Below, one piece after another: positions 56,838-64,000 of a stretch of DNA of 64,000 nt (its first letter is position 1; each line of letters opens with the position of its first letter). Location: assembly GCA_018105865.1 (NCBI GenBank), contig CM030851.1:3509968-3573967 (forward strand). The letters run 5' to 3'. Source of the DNA: Metaphire vulgaris. Lineage: Eukaryota; Annelida; Clitellata; Crassiclitellata; Megascolecidae. The notes under the pieces are model-generated. The model did no database searches, was not told the origin of the DNA, and saw nothing but the letters and a program-made list of their open reading frames with translations. The position numbers and the translations under genes are program-made.

Positions 56838-57694
56838 CTTGGAGGCCTCGCCTCATCATTCAGCATTACATCCACTGACCCTCATGGTCACTTAGCTAAG
56901 AGATAAGTGTTCTATTGAGTTTGATTAACAGTAGGATCTTTTGTTGAAACCATCTATGATGCTGATGTTGATTATCGTGTTGTCTAGCGGATAAGTTTTA
57001 TGCTTGTTTGCCAATAGGAAGGCTAATGTTGAAGAACCTTCACACTATGATTCTCCTGCGTATGTATTGAGCAACTATATGTTTGTTTGCAAATTGATTG
57101 ATTATCGTCCCTGATTTGAGTACATCCTTACCTGCATAATTGTGCACTGATAGTTAAGGGAAGCGATGAACTTCGCGGAAGTTTCCGCAGCATAGAACTG
57201 GCATTTGGAACAATCTAGTGTAGTTAAGGCTCACTAATCTGTTGATTATTGTGTAAATTTATTACACCGCGAAAGTTAACGCGGGTGCTTCTTGATACTG
57301 AATAAACTGTGTTATAATTGGAAACAATGTCTTGGACTTATTCACATGCAAACTGCCCAAATACCATGGCGGGGACCTAATATTTGCGATGAGGACGCTT
57401 TTCTCTTCTCTGAACATTTTGGGTATATATCCGAGGATATTGTCCTCCGAATCAACTTGGGTCATCCATTGCCATTATAAGGGACCACAAGAGAATTTCG
57501 TCACAAAATAATATTACAATTTTTTGGTTACTTCCTTTCGGGATCAACGATCTCTTTAGTAGCCTTATTTCTTCATGTCATTCAAGTATTAATTTTTATA
57601 TCTATACTAGTTAAAAATAAAGTTCTAAATGTTTATCTTTTCTAACTTTAAATTGAATTTTGATCTGACTGTATTATATAAAAAATTATTGTAT
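56838..57694. other. No gene recognised
   Basis: Ordinary AT-biased sequence. The frame at 57292-57480 (+) has no recognisable domain, and the - strand frame mirrors it. Confidence 0.3.
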
Positions 57695-58087
57695 GTAATA
57701 TGTACGCCCCCCAAAAAATCCAACCTGCACCTCATCGTGGTGGGGGGTGGCAACGTCCAGCTTATGGTGATGACTGTTGAAGGCTTTGCCATCAGTGGAG
57801 AAGGTGTAAAAACCGAAGTACCGCCTAGGGCGCTACGCGAGGTGGGCAGGCTTCACAGGAACCAAATAGCTGGACGGCTAACGCAGGTTCTGGTCACAGA
57901 CAGACTAGGAGAAGGAACTCGGATGTTAAACCGGGGCAGATGGAGCTCGCTAAGCCTCTTTAGGCATGTCCGTCTAGGAGAAGGAACTCCAAACTCAAAC
58001 CATTAGGGAAGGCAACGGGATACCACCCCAATTATAGTCCCAAGTAGTTCTCAATGGAAAGTCAGTTAAATATGTATGACGTTGAAT
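57695..58087 (+). mobile_element. Probable LINE 3' fragment of unknown family
   Basis: The region GAAGGCAACGGGATACCACC, ATAGTCCCAAGTAGTTCTCA and a terminal TTGAATGAATAAATGAA look like the 3' untranslated end of a LINE, ending exactly where the split LINE resumes at 58088. No coding part is recognised. Confidence 0.4.
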
Positions 58088-58813
58088 GAATAAATGAACT
58101 ATGAATGACTGATTCAGCGGGCGTGACAGAGTGAGATGAGATGACGATCGTGTGGGTCGAGGAGGCTGGGGGGTTAACAGTGATCTAAGGTGGACAGGTT
58201 TTGATGACTGAAGTGAGCCATATGTAAGTGTTATTATCTTATATTGGATACGTTCATTTATTTTAAGCCAATGTAATGATTTTAGTATGGGTGAAATATG
58301 AGAGAATTTAGGTGACTTAGTAACAGCACGAGCAAGTGTATTTTGTAATGATTGTAATTTGTTGATGGAGGCTTTGGGAAGCTTATAGCAGAGGGAGTTA
58401 CAGTAATCTAATTTGGAGTGGACTATTGAGATGGCAATTGTGGAAGCAGTTTTGGTATCGAGGCAAGGGCGTAGGCGACGAAGGTCACGAATATGAACAT
58501 AGCAGGCTTTTGAAAGTTAGGAGATTTGTGATTCAAAGTTTAGAAAGGAATCAAATTTGAATCCGAGATTTCTTGCAGTTGGAACAGGGGTTATTGTGGT
58601 GTCAGGAGCCAAAACTAGCTTAGGATTGTCAATTTTTTGAGTTGTTAAGGTAGTCCAATCTGAACCTTTCCTTAGCTAGTTAAAGTAAGGTACGGCTCCG
58701 TTAGGGGTAGATATGTTACGCAGATATACTCTGTTATAGATGGGTTGAGAGCGAGGAGATTAGATGGCAATCATAGCATACATGCAAAGATCGATGAGAA
58801 TGAAGATTCAAGC
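58088..58813 (-). mobile_element. 5' part of the split CR1/L2-like LINE (52975 family)
   Basis: Matches 53348-54000 at high identity on the same strand, starting at ATGACTGATTCAGCGGGCGT, precisely where the piece at 44441-44681 stops (GGGATGA). A short unrelated insert lies near 58650-58730. Ends at a 5' truncation next to ATTTA. Confidence 0.8.
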
Positions 58814-59021
58814 ATTTACCAAGAAAGGGCTCCTATAATAATGCTGGCCTAATTAAATTTTGGATCAGGCGCTATTAAATAGTTCATTCGCAATTGAGGC
58901 CTAGTTACTTAACTAAAATTTTAAATTAAAGAATTTAATTTGGCCTATAAAACTGCATACACTTTGCAATTTGATAACAGGGTCATATGGTAATTATATT
59001 TTAGGCACGTAATCATAATAT

Positions 59022-59165
59022 TGGTCTGTAAGTTAGCAGAGTGGTAATGACGTTGGACGATAGAGCAGGAGGTCGCTGGTTCGATACCCGAAGAAGCCTA
59101 AGGTCGACTCAGCCTTACTCGCTAGAAGGCGGTAGAAAAATTAGCAGCAGTGGTAAAATGATGCG
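59022..59165 (+). mobile_element. tRNA-derived SINE
   Basis: The A box TAGCAGAGTGG (59034-59044) and B box GGTTCGATACC (59078-59088) are spaced as in tRNA genes and followed by GTCGACTCAGCCTTACTCGC, a body common in invertebrate tRNA SINEs. No acceptor-stem pairing is seen, so a functional tRNA gene is unlikely. Confidence 0.7.
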
Positions 59166-59669
59166 AACAGTCAAACAGGTACGCTACGTGATGCACTAGC
59201 CCCTTATCAGTGGTATTGCAGGCCTGATTGGGGGCTATTGCAAAGGAGATCAGTGCCACCCTATGAGCTTGAGAGGTTCGGAAAGGACCTTAACTTTTTA
59301 AATCATAATATTATAACTGTAGTAAAGAGATCCGCAGACGTATGGGTTGATGGGAATTGCAATCAGCGCCATTGCAAATCTAAACTCACTGTGGAACAGT
59401 CCTTTTTTTATAAATCTCAAATCTAAGTCATCGATACACGTGTGCCATCAACATTGCTCTACTGTGTAGGTTTTGCCTGTGAGACATGGTCACATGGATT
59501 CTTAGAAAAGCAGGCATCATGGCTGTAAACGTTTTTGCAATGAAGGGCTATGAGAAAGTGTTTGCCATAAGACGGATGCATCTGGTGAAATATACTGTGT
59601 AGAGATATAGAACAAATCATTAACCGAAGCAAAATAATAGGGGACACAAAGAAAGAAAGAAAAATTGCC
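59166..59669. other. No gene recognised
   Basis: About 500 bp with short open frames that lack recognisable domains. Confidence 0.3.
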
Positions 59670-59880
59670 ATTCTTGAACATGTTTGTTAGAAGCAAAATG
59701 ACAGATTAATAAAAGCGATCATGCTTGAAGGAACTGAAGGAATACGGAAAAAGAAAGACCAAATGGATGATGACTGGAAGACATGATGGAATGGACTGGT
59801 CTCGATCTTCAATATTTGTTACATTTGGCCCAAGAAAGAAAGAGATCGTGGGGGAAACGAAGACAAAACTCTGATCTCTG
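59670..59880 (+). mobile_element. RTE-like LINE C-terminal scrap
   Basis: The + strand reads IMLEGTEGIRKKK, then MEWTGLDLQYLLHLAQERK. This is a decayed 'GKRSRGRPR..W.DDI.EWTG' block of RTE-like pol. It lies in the gene 2 intron just before the Ig exon. Confidence 0.65.
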
Positions 59881-60069
59881 TTATGTGGTCTCGACGGTCT
59901 ATACGCTTAGAGGTGTACTGATGATGCTTAATCATATTAATATATTATGCTTTGAATGTATGGACGTTCTGGTTCTAGTTATGTTTTGAAATCGAATGTT
60001 GTCCGTTATTCATATTTTATATTACATAAACACGACAGCTTTTGAAAGAGAACTTTTGATTCTTTTCAG

Positions 60070-60393
60070 GTTTATGTCAACCAAATCCTTCGTTTCTGGC
60101 TGTTCCAAAAAGCGCAATCGTTAAAATTCGTGCAAATGTATCACTCGAATGCGTCGTTAATTCAGAGTTGTCAGTTAACTGGGGTTTTAATAGTGTAACA
60201 CCTCCTGCTGAAAATGATATTTACTTCAACAGAGGAATTACCGAGCAAATGAAATCAAGATACAGGATCAATAACGAACCCAGAGGACACTATAACCTCG
60301 TAATAGATTCCGTCGATCATGTACATGCAGGAAGATATATCTGCAAAGAATACCCTTCAAACTCAAAAGCAATTGCGGAATTAACTGTAATAG
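60070..60393 (+). CDS. Ig V-type domain exon (gene 2), phase 1-1
   Basis: The acceptor TTCTTTTCAG precedes 60070 and the donor ATAG|GTAACT follows 60393. The 324-bp exon is phase 1 on both sides. The translation starts LCQPNPSFLAVPKSAIVKIR, then ANVSLEC (B-strand Cys), SVNWGF (core Trp), a middle with YRINNEPRG and LVIDSVDHVHAGRYIC (F-strand Tyr-x-Cys), and ends AIAELTVIG. NVS is an N-glycosylation sequon. It shares length, phase, position of an early Cys, the AGRY.C block and the A.L.V.G ending with the exon at 17862. It joins in frame to the signal-peptide exon at 44359. Later exons are outside the window or obscured by transposons. Confidence 0.78.
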
Positions 60394-60479
60394 GTAACTC
60401 ATAGCTAAATAAGCGCTTCTTCGCTATTACTGCATAATGTATATAATATTTATGTATAACTGTTAGTTAGTAAGTCATC

Positions 60480-60665
60480 ATGTTGTTCTCTGTCCTGGGA
60501 CAGGTTCAGGCTCCATTGTTTCCATTCCTCTCTGCGTCTTACCCCTTCTTTGATTTCTGCATAGGTCTTGTGATGCTGTGTATCTGTTTTCATCATCCAG
60601 TCCAGTAGCATTCTTCTTGGTCTTCCTTTGTCTTTCTTCCTGATATTCTTTCCTCAGTTAGTAAG
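60480..60665 (-). mobile_element. RTE-like LINE C-terminal scrap
   Basis: The - strand reads KGRPRRMLLDWMMKTDTQHH and EIKEGVRRREEWKQWSLN, the basic C-terminal block following RT in RTE-like elements. Short and 5'-truncated. Confidence 0.65.
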
Positions 60666-60726
60666 TGTGTACATATAATTAGCATTTTATTCCCCATAAA
60701 TAATTAATCGGAATATACGAACATTT

Positions 60727-61246
60727 AATCTTGATGACCTAGCGCCGGTGACAGAGTTGACGGTCCGTGTCCCGACCCTATCGACCGTTCTATGACGAAG
60801 AGTGTCGGCGGGCGCGTCGGCTGACACGGAGGGCCGAACGGGCCTTCAAGAAGTCCAGAGGGACGATTAAGGAGGCCACTGCCAGTAGACATTGGCGCCA
60901 TACTCTTAGATCAAGTCGTCATCTAGTGAGGGAGAAAGGTCGGAACCAGGGACGTCATTTGGGAGGGCAGCAACTTTTTTTGCAAACTTGTCAGGCCGAA
61001 AGTGTTCCCCCCCTGAAAAACAGTGAAATGACGTCTCTGGTCGGAACTACTGGAAGCAATCTCTGCACCGGGCCGAGTCCGACACGAAGGCGACCTGGAA
61101 GCTTCTGAACTCGCTTCCGGGGAGCAACTCGACTGCACATCCGGGCTTTAATGTAGAGGACTATCACCGACGCATCGAGGAAAAGATCGGTAGAATTTGA
61201 GGAAGGACGGCCACGGCGGTCCCGGCGACTTTCTCTTCTTACGATT
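60727..61246 (+). mobile_element. CR1/L2-like LINE linker fragment
   Basis: Encodes DLAPVTELTVRVRPYRPFYD, EECRRARRLTRRAERAFKK, RHWRHTLRSSRHLVREKGRN and, after the MITE at 60947, YWKQSLHRAESDTKATWKLL and NVEDYHRRIEEKIGRI. This is the stretch between endonuclease and RT in CR1/L2 pol. No RT motifs follow. Confidence 0.75.
60947..61039. mobile_element. hAT-like MITE, CAGGGACGTCATT family, copy 2
   Basis: Ends CAGGGACGTCATTTGGG and GAAATGACGTCTCTG. GTCGGAAC at 60939-60946 and 61040-61047 is a perfect 8-bp duplication, and the LINE frame continues across it (GRN then YWKQ). Only 93 bp long. Confidence 0.93.
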
Positions 61247-61250
61247 AGTT

Positions 61251-61388
61251 GTCACTTAAACCCGCGTCACTTAAACCCGCGTCAACTAAACCCGCGTCAC
61301 TTAAACCCGTTGTGATAGGCTAATACAGGCGTCACTTAAACCCGCGTCAGTTAAACCCGCGTCACTTAAACCCGCGCCACTTAAACCA
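61251..61388. repeat. 15-bp minisatellite GTCACTTAAACCCGC
   Basis: About eight units with an interruption (TTGTGATAGGCTAATACAGG) after the fourth. Confidence 0.95.
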
Positions 61389-61417
61389 GAGGAGTACCGA
61401 CGGGGTTCGTATATAAG

Positions 61418-61592
61418 CAGTAGCGTAGCGTACTATATGGCTATAATGGGTCGAGCCATGGGCGGCACACAGAAGGGGGCGCAAATTGAGCGACGATTAC
61501 CTTTTTTTGATCGTCACCGCATTTTAGAAGGGAGATTGGGGCGGCATTTTTTCCATGAGCCATGGGCGGCACGAGACCATGCTACGCCACTG
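61418..61592. mobile_element. hAT-like MITE, CAGTGGCGTAGCG family, copy 3
   Basis: Ends CAGTAGCGTAGCGTA and TGCTACGCCACTG. TATATAAG (61410-61417) and TATATAGG (61593-61600) are a one-mismatch 8-bp duplication. The interior has two copies of GAGCCATGGGCGGCAC and a CGACGATTACC...GATCGTCACC module. Confidence 0.85.
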
Positions 61593-61635
61593 TATATAGG
61601 TATATAAACCCCCAAACCCTAACCCTGACCCTCAT

Positions 61636-61819
61636 TGTCAGGATTATAATAGCGCTATAACAATGTGTATTTCTAGCGCTAGAACAATCGGGAGTTTCCG
61701 GCGCGAGCGGACATATTGCAAACACAGCTTGATTAAGACATTCATTTGTATCTTGAATAAAAGTAACTTTCTTATAGTCATCCGAGTTCATTTAGTCACT
61801 TACAAGAAAGAACATAACA
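61636..61819 (+). mobile_element. Inferred 5' LTR of the Ty3/Gypsy element
   Basis: It begins TGTCAGGATT and ends GAACATAACA, with an AATAAA at about 61757 suitable for the R region. It is followed directly by TGGCGTCGTGAACAGG, a primer-binding-site-like sequence. The other LTR is outside the window, so limits are inferred. Confidence 0.45.
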
Positions 61820-61837
61820 TGGCGTCGTGAACAGGAT
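61820..61837 (+). promoter_or_regulatory. Probable primer-binding site
   Basis: TGGCGTCGTGAACAGGAT immediately follows the inferred LTR end. It starts with TGG, as tRNA-complementary sites do. The tRNA is not identified. Confidence 0.45.
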
Positions 61838-61915
61838 ACACAGACTACGTGCAGGTTGTATAACTTTGCGTATTTTTAACGACTTTGACAGTCACATATT
61901 ATCAGCATCGCAACA

Positions 61916-63322
61916 ATGGCGATGGCTTCTGAATTTCTGCGACAACCGTCAAGCTTGTCCATGGACAGTACCAATCTAGAGACTGCATGGATACTGTGGC
62001 GACAAAAGTTTGACAACTATTTGTTAGCTTCGGGCGTGTCTGAAAAACCGGATCGAATTCAACTTGCATTGTTTTTACATCTGATCGGAGATGAGGCGTT
62101 GGCTGTGTACAACACATTTACCTTTTCTGATGACGAGAAGGATAAGTTAGCTCCTGTGCTACAGAAATTCGATGAATATTGCCTGCCAAGAAAAAACGAG
62201 GTGTACGAGCGGTATAAATTCTGGGAATGCACTCAAGCTCAGGGTGAGTCGATTGATACATTTGTGACTACTTTACGTACAAAGGCGAAATCATGTCACT
62301 TCGGTGACCAGGAAGAGAGCTTAATCCGCGACCGGATCGTTATTGGATGTCCAGATAGTCGCCTTCAAGAACGTTTGTTGAGAGAAATAGATTTGGACTT
62401 GCAAAAAACTCTAACTTTATGTCGCGCAGCAGAGAGCACAAAAGTACAAGTTCGCCTCATTAAAGGCGAGGCAGTGGATGCGGTCACTCCGTTTGCATAC
62501 AACTACAACAACCCTAAACCTGCTAACGCTTCTCTTCGTGCATCACTGGAGGGACAAAGGTGCAGCAACTGTGGAGGAACACACAAGCCTCGCAACTGGC
62601 CAGCATATGGCAAGTTCTGCCACAACTGTAATAAGCTTAATCACTTTTCTAAATGCTGTCGTTCAGTGAATTCAAACATTCAACACGTGCGGTCAACAGT
62701 AAGAACTGGCACTCAATCAACTTCAAATATAGCTGAGGTGGGGGAGACGGCTGACTTCTATGTGGGTACTGTGCAGAAACAACAAACCAGGAACCTCTCT
62801 GACTCGTGTTGGTGGGAGGTCATACGCATTAATGACACACCCATTAATTGCAAGCTCGACTCTGGTGCTGAAGTTAACGTTATGTCTTTCGAAACATATA
62901 AGACTCTACACCACAGACCTCCGCTAGAAAACACGACAATCAAGCTCAAAGGATATGCCACTCAGGCCATAAAAACGCTTGGAAAAATTCAAACGCAAGT
63001 AGACAGTAAACACGTTTCTATAACTACTGACTTTTATGTGGCAGAGGATAGCGCAACTACTCTACTTGGACTACCAACCTGCCAGTCGTTGAATCTTATG
63101 AAACGTGTGTGTGAAGTTTCAGATAGAAATCCCATGTCAGATAGTCTGCTTTGTGAATATGCTGAAGTCTTCTCTGGGTTAAGAGAAATTCCAGAAGAGC
63201 ATCATGTCAGGATTGACGACTCCATAAGTCCTGTGGTACACGCACCTAGACGAGTTCCAATAGCCCTTGAGGCAAAGCTTAAGCAAACCCTCCAGCAAAT
63301 GGAGACAGGGTGTTATCATTAA
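61916..63322 (+). pseudogene. Ty3/Gypsy gag-protease region
   Basis: Starts with MAMASEFLR. Capsid-like part residues ~20-190 (WRQKFDNYLLASG, YERYKFWECTQAQGESIDTF, RDRIVIGC). Nucleocapsid ~225-255 (CSNCGGTHKPRNW... and CHNCNKLNHFSKC): the first zinc knuckle has Trp where the last Cys is expected. Aspartic protease ~318 with LDSGAEVNVMS and a later TLLGLPTC. The frame enters the start of the RT region (VHAPRRVPIAL) and stops at 63322, one base out of phase with the RT frame. Gag, protease and RT appear to have been one frame originally. Confidence 0.9.
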
Positions 63323-64000
63323 ACGAGATGACCCAACCGATTGGGTCAATAGTCTTTTGGTTGTCGAGAAAAGAGACGGTTCGCTTCGTTTATGTCTTGA
63401 TCCACGTGACATTAATCGAGCCATCAAAAGAGAGCATTATCGCATACCTACCTGTGACGATGTATTCTCCAAGTTGAGTGGCAAGAATGTCTTCACCATA
63501 ATTGATATGAAAAGTGGGTTCTGGCAAATAAAACTAGATGACTACAGTAGTCGCCTATGTACATTCAACACACCATTTGGGCGGTATTCAATGAAGCGAC
63601 TCCCATTCGGAATTTCATCAGCCTCTGAAGTCTTTCAAAAGAAAAGTAATGAAATTTTTGGAAATTTAGAGGGTGTCCATGTCGTATTTGATGACCTGAT
63701 AATTGCAGGAAAAGATGTTACTGAACATGATGCTATTCTAAATAAAGTTCTGACACGTGCACGAAAATGTGGTGTGAGGTTTAACAGTGATAAAATCCAG
63801 CTAAGAATTCCTGAAGTAACATATCTAGGTCATGTTTTGTCAACACAAGGAATTCGTCCGGATGAAAGGAAGGTTCGTGCCATTACGGAAATGCAGACAC
63901 CTCAGGACAAAAAAGACCTGCAACGTTTTCTTGGAATGGTGACGTATCTCTCAAAATTTGTTCCAAATTTGTCTAATTGTACTGAGAAATTGCGCCAACT
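63312..64000 (+). pseudogene. Ty3/Gypsy reverse transcriptase, cut by window end
   Basis: It continues one base out of frame from the previous entry: VIIKRDDPTDWVNSLLVVEK, LCLDPRDIN, FTIIDMKSGFWQIKLDD, LPFGISSASEVFQ, VVFDDLIIAGKDVTEHD (catalytic DD), FNSDKIQL, YLGHVLSTQGI and LQRFLGMVTYLSKF. No stop interrupts the RT to the window end. RNase H, integrase and the 3' LTR lie outside. Confidence 0.9.

Larger units (their letters stand above)
44411..60069 (+). other. Proposed 15.7-kb intron of gene 2, mostly one multi-level transposon nest
   Basis: From donor GTGAGT to acceptor CTTTTCAG. Removing the LINE at 44441-58813, with everything inside it, leaves about 1.3 kb. Remaining sequence 58814-60069 holds a SINE and an RTE-like scrap. 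Confidence 0.5.

Noticed and set aside
59022..59100. Functional tRNA gene
   Set aside because: A and B boxes are present but no acceptor or anticodon stem pairs convincingly, and a SINE-like body follows.
61251..61388. CRISPR-like array
   Set aside because: The 15-bp units are directly adjacent without spacers; this is a minisatellite in a eukaryotic genome.
63298..63325. Programmed ribosomal frameshift between gag-protease and RT
   Set aside because: Protease and the first RT residues are in the same frame and the break lies within the conserved RT start without a clear slippery heptamer; a one-base mutation explains it better.

Overview
This window is from an animal nuclear genome, probably a marine invertebrate; the phylum cannot be resolved from the sequence. 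Reasons: no dense coding, many decayed non-LTR retrotransposons (RTE-like and CR1/L2-like families), abundant small DNA transposons with 8-bp target duplications, Tc1/mariner remnants, a Ty3/Gypsy element, (TA)n and (ATT)n microsatellites, and host exons that look like single immunoglobulin (Ig) domains in phase-1/phase-1 exons. Retrotransposons carrying 2A-like peptide motifs before their endonuclease, as seen here twice, are known from sea urchin, amphioxus, molluscs and cnidarians.

Host genes. The best reading is two tandem paralogous genes on the + strand, each for a small single-Ig-domain surface protein. Gene 1 has an Ig exon at 17862-18182, a candidate transmembrane exon at 32306-32418, a weaker cytoplasmic-tail exon at 32563-32658, a possible poly(A) signal at 33048, and a weak signal-peptide candidate at 15787-15847. 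Gene 2 has a convincing signal-peptide exon at 44359-44410 with a GTGAGT donor and an Ig exon at 60070-60393, and continues past the window. All junctions assigned on good evidence are phase 1, so the exons join in frame. These exons are predictions by eye with no transcript evidence.

Everything else is mobile DNA, much of it stacked inside the introns. Region 1-15 kb: small inverted-repeat elements (MITEs), a Tc1/mariner remnant, microsatellites and LINE scraps. Region 15.9-17.2 kb: second mariner remnant. Region 20-32 kb (gene 1 intron): an RTE-like LINE split by a CR1/L2-like LINE, a hAT element and another LINE fragment, followed by a second nearly complete LINE on the - strand. Region 33-44 kb: LINE fragments, hAT-like elements, a LINE carrying a canonical 2A motif, a ~180-bp tandem repeat and a hAT transposase fragment. 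Region 44-59 kb (gene 2 intron): a LINE inserted 30 bp after the donor and later split by about 13.4 kb of nested elements, which include a full-length copy of the same LINE family and an intronless copy of an unnamed invertebrate gene family. Region 59-64 kb: a tRNA-derived SINE, LINE pieces, two MITEs, and the 5' half of a Ty3/Gypsy retrotransposon.

Because many insertions interrupt readable LINE frames or lie in repeats present twice, their ends, target duplications and relative ages can be read directly. A notable unexplained pattern is a short internal module (GACAAGCAAAAA...GGTCAT) and TTAGGG telomere-like tracts that recur inside small DNA transposons with different terminal repeats.
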